Below, in pieces: positions 28,234-36,219 of a DNA stretch of 64,000 bases. The position numbers were made by a program, and so were the translations under genes. Under the pieces are notes generated by a model. It worked only from the letters and a program-made list of their open reading frames with translations. It searched no databases and was not told the DNA's origin. The stretch spans positions 558,001-622,000 of the forward strand of contig NZ_QPCG01000002.1 in NCBI RefSeq assembly GCF_003351025.1. The letters are read 5' to 3'. The first letter of the stretch is position 1, and each line of letters starts with the position of its first letter. The DNA comes from Mucilaginibacter endophyticus. Lineage in GTDB: Bacteria; Bacteroidota; Bacteroidia; Sphingobacteriales; Sphingobacteriaceae.

Positions 28234-28236
28234 TTG

Positions 28237-28310
28237 GATTTGAGATGTTAGATATGAGATTTGAGACTTATTAAATATTTGCCCTCGTCTCATATCTAAC
28301 ATCTCAAATC
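28237..28310 (+). repeat. Perfect 23-bp inverted repeat between two glycosyltransferase genes
   Basis: The arms 28237-28259 and 28288-28310 are exact reverse complements over 23 bp with a 28-base spacer. The left arm is purine-rich (TGAGATGTTAGATATGAGA) and begins 4 bases after the stop codon. It resembles the other stop-proximal repeats of the window but with a third sequence type. Confidence 0.75.
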
Positions 28311-28328
28311 TCACATCTATCTAAAAAC

Positions 28329-29297
28329 ATGTTTTTTTCCATCATCATTCCATTATATAACCGCCCGCAGGAGATTAAAGAACTGCTGGAAACCCTCACC
28401 TTGCAAACCTATCGCAATTTTGAGGTTTTGGTTATCGAGGATGGTTCTGTAAATGATGCTGAAGCCATAGTAAACACTTTTGCCGATAAGCTTAACCTCC
28501 GATATTTCAAAAAGCAAAATGAAGGCCAGGGCTTTACCCGCAACTTTGGTTTTGAACGCGCTAAAGGTGATTATTTTGTAATTTTTGATTCGGATTGTTT
28601 AATCCCTTCCGACTATTTGCAAATTGTAAATGATTCGCTGGCAAAAAACTATCTTGACGCTTATGGCGGACCGGATGGCGCGCACGCATCTTTTACACCT
28701 ACCCAAAAAGCCATAAGCTATTCCATGACCTCGCCTTTTACCACAGGCGGCATCCGCGGTAATAAAAAAGGTATCGGTCAGTTTCACCCGCGTAGCTTTA
28801 ACATGGGAGTTTCAAGACAGGCCTGGGAAAAAGCCGGCGGCTTCATTATTACCCGACTGGGCGAGGATATTGAATACAGCATCCGCATCCATTCATTAGG
28901 CTTTAAGATCGGACTGATTCCTGATGCTATTGTTTATCATAAACGGCGTACTAACTTTTACCAATTTTACAAACAACTGCACTTTTTTGGCAGGGCGCGC
29001 ATCAACATCTCTAAGTTTTTTCCGCAGGAGCTAAAATTGGTTCATTTTTTCCCAGCGGCTTTTACCATAGGGGTTATCCTTACTATTATATTAAACCTGT
29101 TGGGCTCGACATTAGCAGCAATAGGTAATTTTATATTATTGATTTTCACTTTGTTAATATTTTTCCATGCCTGGTGGAAAAATAAATCGGTAAAAATCGC
29201 ATTTTTGAGCATTGTAGCTGCCTTCACACAACTTATTGCCTACGGGTTAGGATTTATACAGGATTTTTGGAAGCGGAAAGTTTTAAGTAGATCATAA
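28329..29297 (+). CDS. GT2 glycosyltransferase, membrane-anchored
   Basis: The 322-residue GT-A enzyme has MFFSIIIPLYNRPQEIKELLETLTLQTYRNFEVLVIEDGS, then GFTRNFGFERAKGDYFVIFDSDC with the DSD metal motif. The acceptor-side signature GEDIEYSIRIHSLGFKIG follows, a variant of the ED(x)E(x)xR pattern. Two or three hydrophobic helices lie at the C-terminus (about 240-300). It probably extends a cell-surface glycan or glycolipid. It is separated from the first glycosyltransferase by the 23-bp inverted repeat and is followed after 5 bp by a membrane protein gene. Confidence 0.87.
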   Translation: MFFSIIIPLYNRPQEIKELLETLTLQTYRNFEVLVIEDGSVNDAEAIVNTFADKLNLRYFKKQNEGQGFTRNFGFERAKGDYFVIFDSDCLIPSDYLQIVNDSLAKNYLDAYGGPDGAHASFTPTQKAISYSMTSPFTTGGIRGNKKGIGQFHPRSFNMGVSRQAWEKAGGFIITRLGEDIEYSIRIHSLGFKIGLIPDAIVYHKRRTNFYQFYKQLHFFGRARINISKFFPQELKLVHFFPAAFTIGVILTIILNLLGSTLAAIGNFILLIFTLLIFFHAWWKNKSVKIAFLSIVAAFTQLIAYGLGFIQDFWKRKVLSRS

Positions 29298-29302
29298 GCA
29301 AT

Positions 29303-30079
29303 ATGTACCACACCTTTTCTGTAGCGGAAACCATTAAAACCGCATGGAATATTTTAAAAAGAAATTTTGTACCGCTGGTGGTTTACTCGATCATATCGTT
29401 GTTTATAAACGAGTTTGTTGAGTTTTTAAAAGCGTTCATCATCGATAACGATGACCGTTTTATTGAGATGGGCTTTGTAATTGTACAAATGATAGTACAA
29501 TGTTTTATTGGTCTAAGCTTTTACAAACTGATACTGACCCTCATCGACAAAGAATATTACGAATTTGACTTTAAAGACATTTTGCCAACGTTCAAAATGA
29601 CATTCAATTTCGTAATCATCGGGATAATGACCGCTTTCTTTGTAGCAGCGCTGGTTTTTCTATACGTATTGGCTAAACGTAACATTGGATACGACAGCGT
29701 TTTTGAGGTTATTGAGCTGTTGTTTATTATGTATATAAGTCTCAGGTGCATCTTTTGCATCTGTTTTATTGTTGATGACGATTCATCTCCTATCGAATCG
29801 CTGCGTCAAAGTTTTGAAATCACCAAAGACAATTTCTTTAAAACTTTAGGCGTTTTCGCCATTATCATATTGATATTGGTTGCTGTATTGCTGCCGGTTG
29901 TGATTACCATGGGGCTGTTTGGTTTCGATCAGGAAAAGGACGGTTTTGCATTCAGGCTTGCATTTTACTGCTGGTTTATTCTTTGCTTTCCGTTTACCCA
30001 AGTGATAATAATGGTTACTTACCGCAAACTGGTTTATAGCCACCAGGATGTGGATGATGACCTATCTGAAACCAATTAA
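29303..30079 (+). CDS. Hypothetical multi-pass membrane protein
   Basis: The 258-residue protein has about six hydrophobic helices and no signal peptide. It starts YHTFSVAETIKTAWNILKRNFVPLVVYSIISLFINEF, the pattern of small integral proteins with an N-terminal amphipathic helix often seen in Bacteroidota. DDDSSPIESLRQSFEITKDNFFKTLGVFAIIILILVA in the second half resembles the repeat element of DUF975-like and glycerophosphodiester-phosphodiesterase membrane domains. The function is unknown. Genes before and after lie within a few bases, so it belongs to the same operon. Confidence 0.7.
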   Translation: MYHTFSVAETIKTAWNILKRNFVPLVVYSIISLFINEFVEFLKAFIIDNDDRFIEMGFVIVQMIVQCFIGLSFYKLILTLIDKEYYEFDFKDILPTFKMTFNFVIIGIMTAFFVAALVFLYVLAKRNIGYDSVFEVIELLFIMYISLRCIFCICFIVDDDSSPIESLRQSFEITKDNFFKTLGVFAIIILILVAVLLPVVITMGLFGFDQEKDGFAFRLAFYCWFILCFPFTQVIIMVTYRKLVYSHQDVDDDLSETN

Positions 30080-30080
30080 A

Positions 30081-31580
30081 ATGGGACTTAAATCTGCATT
30101 AAGTAAGGTGTTTGCTTCCCTCGTTAACCGGGAATTAAATAAGATTCGGAAAAACGCGGTTCCATTGCAGCAAAAAGCGTTTACAGACCTGGTACATGCT
30201 GCAAAAAGCACCAGCTTTGGTAAAGACCATCAATTTGAAAAGATCAACAACTACGAAGACTTTAAGCGCTTGGTGCCTGTACATGATTACGAGGACCTTC
30301 GCCCATATATCGATCGTGTAGTTAACGGTGAAGAAAATGTGTTATGGCCGGGCAAACCAGCTTACCTGGCTAAAACATCGGGCACAACTTCGGGCGTAAA
30401 ATATATCCCAATCTCTAAAGAAAGCATGCCCGACCATATCAAAGCTGCGCGCAACGCTTTATTAAGCTATATCCACGAAACAGGCAATGCCGATTTTGTG
30501 GATGGTAAGCTGATATTTCTGCAAGGCAGCCCTATTTTAGCCGAAAAACATGGTATCTCAACAGGCCGGCTTTCGGGTATAGTTGCCCATCATGTACCGG
30601 GATATCTGCAAAAAAACAGGTTGCCGGGTTACGAAACCAATTGTATTGAAGACTGGGAGCAAAAGGTTGATGCCATTGTAGAGGAAACTTTCAACGAAGA
30701 TATGCGCCTCATCAGCGGGATTCCGCCGTGGTGCCAGATGTATTTCGACAGGCTTTCGGCTAAGGCAGGCGGCAAAAAAGTAAAAGACATTTTCCCTAAC
30801 TTTAAGCTTTACGTTTATGGTGGGGTTAATTACGAACCCTACCGTGCCCGCATTGAAGAAAGTATTGGCTTTAAAATCGACTCAATAGAAACCTACCCTG
30901 CTTCTGAGGGCTTCATCGCTTTTCAGGATTCGCAAAAAGAGAAAGGGTTACTTCTTTTAGTGGATTCGGGGATCTTTTACGAATTTATACCATCCGAAGA
31001 ATACTTCAACGAAAACCCAACCCGTATCAATATTAAAGATGTTGAGCTGGATAAAAACTACGCGCTTATCATGAATACCAACGCGGGTTTATGGGGATAT
31101 AGCATAGGTGACACCATTAAATTTGTTTCTAAAGATCCATACCGAATCGTAGTTACAGGCCGCATTAAACATTATATTTCTGCTTTTGGAGAGCACGTAA
31201 TAGGCGAAGAAGTGGAATACGCGTTAATGAGCGTAGCCAAAGAAGCAGGAGTTGACGTAGTTGAATTTACCGTTGCACCACAAGTTAATCCTCCGGTTGG
31301 GCAATTACCTTACCACGAATGGTTTATTGAGTTCGGCACAGCCCCTGCCGATCTTCATGCTTTCGCCATAAAAGTGGACAAAGCACTCCAGAATAAAAAT
31401 ATTTACTATTTTGACCTGATTGAAGGTAACATTTTACAACCTTTGGTAATCCAAAGCCTGCAAAAAGATGCCTTTATCAATTACATGAGATCGGAAGGTA
31501 AACTTGGTGGGCAAAACAAAGTACCGAGGCTTTCAAATGACAGAAAGATAGCCGAAGGATTAAAGAGTTTTATAAAATAA
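30081..31580 (+). CDS. GH3-type acyl-adenylating enzyme (auxin-responsive GH3 family)
   Basis: The protein is about 499 residues from MGLKSALSKVFASLVNREL. The ATG lies one base after the previous stop, which fits better than an overlapping start at 30048. It belongs to the ANL adenylation superfamily in its GH3 branch. AKTSGTTSGVKYIPISKESM is the ATP-phosphate loop, YPASEGFIAFQD is the adenine-binding motif, and VVTGRIKHYISAFGEHVIGEEVEYAL is the hinge region. Plant members conjugate acids to amino acids. Bacterial substrates are mostly unknown. Here it sits between envelope glycosyltransferases and dxr, so a lipid or cell-surface acid is a reasonable guess, not more. Confidence 0.85.
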   Translation: MGLKSALSKVFASLVNRELNKIRKNAVPLQQKAFTDLVHAAKSTSFGKDHQFEKINNYEDFKRLVPVHDYEDLRPYIDRVVNGEENVLWPGKPAYLAKTSGTTSGVKYIPISKESMPDHIKAARNALLSYIHETGNADFVDGKLIFLQGSPILAEKHGISTGRLSGIVAHHVPGYLQKNRLPGYETNCIEDWEQKVDAIVEETFNEDMRLISGIPPWCQMYFDRLSAKAGGKKVKDIFPNFKLYVYGGVNYEPYRARIEESIGFKIDSIETYPASEGFIAFQDSQKEKGLLLLVDSGIFYEFIPSEEYFNENPTRINIKDVELDKNYALIMNTNAGLWGYSIGDTIKFVSKDPYRIVVTGRIKHYISAFGEHVIGEEVEYALMSVAKEAGVDVVEFTVAPQVNPPVGQLPYHEWFIEFGTAPADLHAFAIKVDKALQNKNIYYFDLIEGNILQPLVIQSLQKDAFINYMRSEGKLGGQNKVPRLSNDRKIAEGLKSFIK

Positions 31581-31586
31581 AGATAC

Positions 31587-32774
31587 TTGAGTAACCAAAT
31601 TAAAAACATTGCCATCCTTGGCTCAACAGGCAGCATCGGTACGCAAACACTTGATGTAATAAGGTGGAACAGCAATTTATTCAGGGCTTTTTTGCTTACA
31701 GCGCATTCAAATGCCGCGTTGCTTATTAGCCAGGCTATTGAGTTTATACCGGAATATGCTATTATATGCGATCAGAGCAAATATCAGGAAGTTAAAGAAG
31801 CTTTGGCGCACTTGCCTACACAAGTACTTGCCGGCCATCAGGCTATCATTGATACGGTAACTCACCCTGAAATTGCGGTTGTATTAACTGCAATGGTTGG
31901 CTTTGCCGGTTTGGAACCTACCATAGCAGCTATTAAAGCCGGTAAAGATATCGCCCTTGCCAATAAAGAAACGCTGGTTGTAGCCGGAGATATCATAACA
32001 GCGCTGGCTAAGCAGCATGAAGTTCAGATTTTACCTGTTGATTCAGAACATTCGGCCATATTCCAAAGCCTGGTGGGTGAGGATTATAAATCGATAGAAA
32101 AGTTGATTATCACCGCTTCAGGTGGCCCATTCCGGGGGCGCAGCCTCGACTTTTTAGCCAATGTAACCCGTGAAGATGCCCTTAAACATCCCAACTGGGT
32201 TATGGGCGCCAAGATCACCATCGACTCGGCTTCCTTAATGAATAAAGGGCTCGAAGTTATTGAGGCTAAATGGCTATTTGATGTTGAAGCAGATCAGATC
32301 GAGGTAATAGTTCATCCGCAATCCATTATTCATTCACTGGTACAGTTCAAGGACGGATCTATCAAGGCCCAATTAGGCGTACCCGATATGAAGTTGCCCA
32401 TACAGTATGCCTTAACTTATCCGGAACGGGTACAAACTAATTTTAAACGCTTCAGCTTTACAGATTATCCAAACCTTACGTTTGAAAAACCGGATATGGA
32501 AACTTTCCGTAATCTAAGTTTAGCCTATGCTGCTTTAAGACAGGGAGGTAATATGCCTTGCATCATAAACGCGGCAAATGAAATAGCGGTTGCAGGTTTT
32601 CTGGATCGTAAAATCGGCTTTTTAACCATGAGTAGCATCATTGAGGAGTGTATGCAGAAAATTAATTTTATTGCAGCCCCTACCTTAGCCGACTATTTGA
32701 ATACTGATAAAGAAACACGCATCTTTGCGCAAAATTATATACAGCAATTGCCATCAAAGGCATTACAATTTTAA
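31587..32774 (+). CDS. dxr: 1-deoxy-D-xylulose 5-phosphate reductoisomerase, TTG start
   Basis: The 395-residue enzyme turns DXP into MEP, the committed step of non-mevalonate isoprenoid synthesis. The NADPH-binding loop is LGSTGSIGTQTLDV (about residues 10-23), and NKETLVVAG follows near 125. The metal and substrate site lies in PVDSEHSAIFQ and ASGGPFRG. SASLMNKGLEVIEAKWLF is the flexible catalytic loop region with the second acidic pair. The start codon is TTG at 31587, six bases after the upstream stop; no ATG is available before the conserved N-terminus. Confidence 0.96.
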   Translation: MSNQIKNIAILGSTGSIGTQTLDVIRWNSNLFRAFLLTAHSNAALLISQAIEFIPEYAIICDQSKYQEVKEALAHLPTQVLAGHQAIIDTVTHPEIAVVLTAMVGFAGLEPTIAAIKAGKDIALANKETLVVAGDIITALAKQHEVQILPVDSEHSAIFQSLVGEDYKSIEKLIITASGGPFRGRSLDFLANVTREDALKHPNWVMGAKITIDSASLMNKGLEVIEAKWLFDVEADQIEVIVHPQSIIHSLVQFKDGSIKAQLGVPDMKLPIQYALTYPERVQTNFKRFSFTDYPNLTFEKPDMETFRNLSLAYAALRQGGNMPCIINAANEIAVAGFLDRKIGFLTMSSIIEECMQKINFIAAPTLADYLNTDKETRIFAQNYIQQLPSKALQF

Positions 32775-32795
32775 TATTACACATAGAAATAGATA

Positions 32796-34130
32796 ATGAG
32801 TATAGTGATCATGGTGGGCCAGCTTATACTGGGCCTTTCAATTTTAATTATCCTGCACGAACTGGGGCATTTCCTGGCGGCACGCGCCTTTGGCATTAAG
32901 GTAGAAAAATTCTACCTGTTTTTTGATGCCTGGAACGTGAGCCTTTTTAAATTTACATATAAAGGTGTTGAATATGGCATTGGCTGGCTTCCATTAGGCG
33001 GCTACGTTAAAATAGCCGGTATGATTGATGAATCGATGGATACTGAGCAAATGGCAGGCCCTCCACAGCCATGGGAGTTTCGTTCAAAACCCGCATGGCA
33101 GCGCCTTATTGTTATGCTTGGCGGTGTTACTGTAAATGTTATACTTGGTATTTTGATATTCTGGGTATTAACCATGCGTTTTGGCGATAGCTATATCCCA
33201 AATTCGGCTGCTAAATATGGTATTGTGCCCGGCGAAGTTGGTAAAAAGATTGGCCTTCAGATTGGAGACAAAGTTGTAGCTATAAATGGTAAACCGTTCG
33301 AGCGCTTTGATGACCTTACAAGTCCGCAGGTACTGTTGGATAACACGGTATTTACGATACAGCGTGGTGCTCAAACTTTGCAGATCAGCATCCCCCGCAC
33401 TATTTTAAACGATCTAAATGATCATGATATCGAAGGATTTATCAGCCGTCTGCCGCGTTCTAAATTTGTGGTTGACTCATTAGAGCCGGGCAGCAACGCC
33501 GTCAAAGCGGGCCTTAAAAAAGGGGATAGTATTGTTATTGCTAATAATCATTCGATTGTGTTTTGGGATGAATTACAGGCTCAGTTAACCGCTAACAAAG
33601 GCAAGCAAATTGATTTGGGCGTAAGGCGGAACCATGAGTTGGTTACTTTAAAAGCGCAAGTTACCCCGGAAGGCAAATTAGGCTTCTACCGTGCAAAATC
33701 CGATTTCCCGGACATCAAAACAATTAAATATGGCTTTTTTGAAGCCTTCCCTATTGGAGCAGAAAGAGCCTGGGGCACTTTCAGGGATAATGCCAAAGGC
33801 ATTGGTAAAATATTTAAAGGAGATGTTAACCCAGGTAAAGCTGTAAGCGGACCAGTAGCAATAGCCAGCCTGTTTGGTGGTACTGTTGATTGGGTTCACT
33901 TCTGGACATTGGTAGGCTTCCTTTCGATGGTATTGGCGCTGATGAACCTCTTGCCTATCCCGGCGCTTGATGGCGGTCATGCGGTATTCCTGATCATTGA
34001 AATGATAAAGGGCAAGCCACTTAGCGATAAGTTCCTGGAGCGTGCACAAATTGTAGGTTTTGTAATATTGGTGAGCCTTATGGTATTTGTTTTTGGTAAC
34101 GATATTGTAAAGCTGATCATGAAGAAATAG
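32796..34130 (+). CDS. rseP: Site-2 intramembrane metalloprotease RseP
   Basis: The 444-residue M50B protease cleaves membrane substrates such as anti-sigma factors and leftover signal peptides. Zinc ligands are HELGH (residues 21-25) and the LDG motif in NLLPIPALDGGH near residue 390. Two PDZ domains lie between (GEVGKKIGLQIGDKVVAINGKPFE, and GSNAVKAGLKKGDSIVIANNHS). There are about four membrane helices. It comes 21 bp after dxr, a common pairing in bacteria. Confidence 0.96.
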   Translation: MSIVIMVGQLILGLSILIILHELGHFLAARAFGIKVEKFYLFFDAWNVSLFKFTYKGVEYGIGWLPLGGYVKIAGMIDESMDTEQMAGPPQPWEFRSKPAWQRLIVMLGGVTVNVILGILIFWVLTMRFGDSYIPNSAAKYGIVPGEVGKKIGLQIGDKVVAINGKPFERFDDLTSPQVLLDNTVFTIQRGAQTLQISIPRTILNDLNDHDIEGFISRLPRSKFVVDSLEPGSNAVKAGLKKGDSIVIANNHSIVFWDELQAQLTANKGKQIDLGVRRNHELVTLKAQVTPEGKLGFYRAKSDFPDIKTIKYGFFEAFPIGAERAWGTFRDNAKGIGKIFKGDVNPGKAVSGPVAIASLFGGTVDWVHFWTLVGFLSMVLALMNLLPIPALDGGHAVFLIIEMIKGKPLSDKFLERAQIVGFVILVSLMVFVFGNDIVKLIMKK

Positions 34131-34134
34131 GGCC

Positions 34135-34165
34135 AGAGATTAGAGCTTAGAGATTAGTTATCTCT
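34135..34165 (+). repeat. GAGATTAG-type element after rseP
   Basis: AGAGATTAGAGCTTAGAGAT and the AGAGATTAGTT 11-mer at 34149-34159 start 4 bases after the stop. The same 11-mer occurs at 12420-12430 and 43011-43021. Only a partial right arm (TTATCTCTT) follows. Confidence 0.55.
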
Positions 34166-34180
34166 TCAATACCTGTAATA

Positions 34181-34226
34181 AAGAACAAAAGAGGCCTTTC
34201 AAAAATGAAAGGCCTCTTTTGTTCTT
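34181..34226. terminator. Strong bidirectional terminator between rseP and the DUF4199 gene
   Basis: The arms 34181-34200 and 34207-34226 pair perfectly over 20 bp with a 6-base loop AAAAAT. The core is AGAGGCCTTTC / GAAAGGCCTCT, with A-rich left and T-rich right ends. It serves two convergent genes and is closely similar to the hairpin at 34897-34939. Confidence 0.92.
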
Positions 34227-34240
34227 TATTTGTTGTTGAT

Positions 34241-34807
34241 TTATACCGTCGGGTCTGATGGTTTTGGCGCGTCAAAATTATCAACCGCGGTATCAAAAGG
34301 AGAACGTTCATTTTTAAATACGGCAGCCGAAATTAAACTTACAATTGCACCAAATATGGCATACGCAAAAACCACGCTAACTGTAGCAATAACTGCGAAA
34401 TACTTGGTTGCTATACCCATCGCGGTATCAATCTGATCTTGTGACATAGTTCCCTTCGCTTCCATTTGCTTCCGCGAAACATCCATTATCTTATCAATCA
34501 TTTCCGGGCTTAGAATGGTAAAATACACATAAGTGAAAATGGCTATAAATACACCGGTGAAAACAGAATATAAAAAGCCCGATAAAAATCCCTGCCCATA
34601 AGTGAGATAACCACCGAGCTGATCTTTAAATTCTTTTTGAGTTAAAAGTAAAAAGGCGATAAACGGCAGATAATTTAGATACTTAATTGATGAGGTTTGG
34701 TCAACATTTAAAAATTGAAAAGCGTAAGTAATTACGATAGAAACGATCAAGTTAATTAATGCCCACTTAAGGGCCGGTTGCGATGGACTCGCTTTTTTTA
34801 CTTCCAT
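34241..34807 (-). CDS. DUF4199 membrane protein
   Basis: The 188-residue protein has four hydrophobic helices. It starts with ALKWALINLIVSIVITYAF, and LGGYLTYGQGFLSGFLYSVFTGVFIAIFTYVYF lies in the middle, the most conserved part of DUF4199. A soluble loop with MSRKQMEAKGTMSQDQIDTAMG-like sequence (about residues 108-130) faces one side. The role is unknown. A second, divergent member lies directly upstream, each followed by a similar terminator. Confidence 0.78.
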   Translation of the reverse strand: MEVKKASPSQPALKWALINLIVSIVITYAFQFLNVDQTSSIKYLNYLPFIAFLLLTQKEFKDQLGGYLTYGQGFLSGFLYSVFTGVFIAIFTYVYFTILSPEMIDKIMDVSRKQMEAKGTMSQDQIDTAMGIATKYFAVIATVSVVFAYAIFGAIVSLISAAVFKNERSPFDTAVDNFDAPKPSDPTV

Positions 34808-34896
34808 GGTACAAGTGTTTAGTGTTTAGTTAAAATTAACCAAATATTTAATATTTATATCACCGATGCCTTTATTTTCAAATCTCGTGAGATCAT

Positions 34897-34939
34897 AAAC
34901 AAAATAGGCCTTTCAGAATCTGAAAGGCCTATTTTGTTT
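34897..34939 (-). terminator. Terminator of the second DUF4199 gene
   Basis: The left arm 34897-34917 and right arm 34919-34939 are perfect reverse complements (core TAGGCCTTTCAGA). The actual loop is about five bases. On the minus strand the stem ends in a T-rich tract. It lies 17 bases after the stop. Confidence 0.88.
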
Positions 34940-34955
34940 TACAATAATATCATGC

Positions 34956-35534
34956 TTAGGACGTGTATCCGACAGGCTCCCGCTTAAAGAAAGCCGCAAA
35001 AATTATGGATAGAACAAACAAAAATATAATGCTTATACCTAACGACTGAATTTGCTGCCCTATAGTAATACCTTTTCCAGCTTCAAAACTTTTCTCCATT
35101 TCCTTTATTTTGGCGTCGGCTTCCTTTTTTTCCTCAGGTTTTGTAGTGCTATCTTTCAATTTATTCAAAGCGGTAACCATAGCTGTTTTGGTTTTTTGAG
35201 CCATCTGAGGTTCTATAGCCTTTGCAAATACCTGATCACGTAGTATAAATATGGTCAGGTTTGAAATGAAAAACATAATGAAAATTCCGGTAGCGGCTTG
35301 CCTCATTGTCCAGTATCCGCCTACTTTGTTCCTCAGATTGATGCAAAACAAAGCAGCAATAGCTATCGGAATTATGTATGTAAAAAGTATGGCGCCAACT
35401 GTTATTGCTACAGCCGATGCTACACTTACCATAAAATAAAAATAAATAATACTTACCAAAGCCAATATTGCACCTAAAATCAATCCCTTGATAAGTCCTT
35501 GTATTTTTATGGTTTTTTCTAATTGTGCGCTCAT
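34956..35534 (-). CDS. DUF4199-like membrane protein, second copy
   Basis: The 192-residue protein has about four hydrophobic helices. It shares with the neighbouring gene a NKVGGYWTMRQAATGIFIMFF segment, equivalent to LGGYLTYGQGF there. A charged coiled-coil-like loop (KLKDSTTKPEEKKEADAKIKEMEKSFEAGKG, about residues 120-150) replaces the shorter loop of the neighbour. Its family call is weaker than for the first copy. It lies 9 bp after the acidic-protein gene, in the operon that begins with the BatA protein. Confidence 0.65.
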   Translation of the reverse strand: MSAQLEKTIKIQGLIKGLILGAILALVSIIYFYFMVSVASAVAITVGAILFTYIIPIAIAALFCINLRNKVGGYWTMRQAATGIFIMFFISNLTIFILRDQVFAKAIEPQMAQKTKTAMVTALNKLKDSTTKPEEKKEADAKIKEMEKSFEAGKGITIGQQIQSLGISIIFLFVLSIIFAAFFKREPVGYTS

Positions 35535-35543
35535 TTAAGAGGG

Positions 35544-36212
35544 TTATTGAAAACTAACTAAAATTTCTAAAACTGCCATATCAAACTCTTTATTGATGGC
35601 ATTATCGGCAATCTCCTTTTTCTCTTCGTCCGACGGATCGATATTTTGGAAAAAGCACATCATTGGGTAAAACAATTCTGCAAGTTCCGAATCTTCCGGA
35701 AGGGTTGTAGCTACTTTACTAATTTCAGATACCGGACTTTCAATCAGGATCTGATTTGCGATAACCGGTTCGTAAATACGATACTCGTCCTGAAATTCAT
35801 CCTCATCAACCAATAAAAACTCTTTTAAGTAGTCTTCCAGTTCCGGCTCAATTTCCTCGTCTTCGCATTCGTTAAGGTACAGTAACAGGTTAAGCAATTC
35901 GGTACCGCGGTCAAGTGTTTCTTCTTCAATGCTCTCCCATTCCGGCGTATCAAGGTAATCTTCTTCCAGTTTTTTAACGTCTGCGCTAAAGAAGTTAATC
36001 ATCAGCAAATCAAAGAAAATCTCGCGCAGCCCCTCTACTTCAGGGTTTTCATCAAAAACCGCGTCAAGTTCATCTACTTTTGATAAAAAATCTTCGTCAG
36101 ATGCAAATACATCGGCAAACTCATCAGTAAGCTGTGTTGCATCAAAGCTGTTGTATTTTGAAAAGGCCTCAAGCGCTGCTACAAAGGCGATTTCTATTTT
36201 TGGATCGATCAT
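35544..36212 (-). CDS. Hypothetical, strongly acidic helical protein
   Basis: The 222-residue protein is very rich in Asp and Glu (for example EESLEEETLD-like runs and ECEDEEIEPELEDYLKEFLLVDEDEF). It is predicted mostly helical and has no signal peptide or membrane helix. I do not recognise the family. It lies 7 bp after the dihydroorotase-like gene and 9 bp before a DUF4199 gene, so it is cotranscribed with both. Confidence 0.7.
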   Translation of the reverse strand: MIDPKIEIAFVAALEAFSKYNSFDATQLTDEFADVFASDEDFLSKVDELDAVFDENPEVEGLREIFFDLLMINFFSADVKKLEEDYLDTPEWESIEEETLDRGTELLNLLLYLNECEDEEIEPELEDYLKEFLLVDEDEFQDEYRIYEPVIANQILIESPVSEISKVATTLPEDSELAELFYPMMCFFQNIDPSDEEKKEIADNAINKEFDMAVLEILVSFQ

Positions 36213-36219
36213 AGGTATG

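Noticed and set aside
30048..30080. Overlapping start of the GH3-like gene
   Set aside because: It would overlap the preceding gene by 32 bp; ATG 30081 is directly after its stop.
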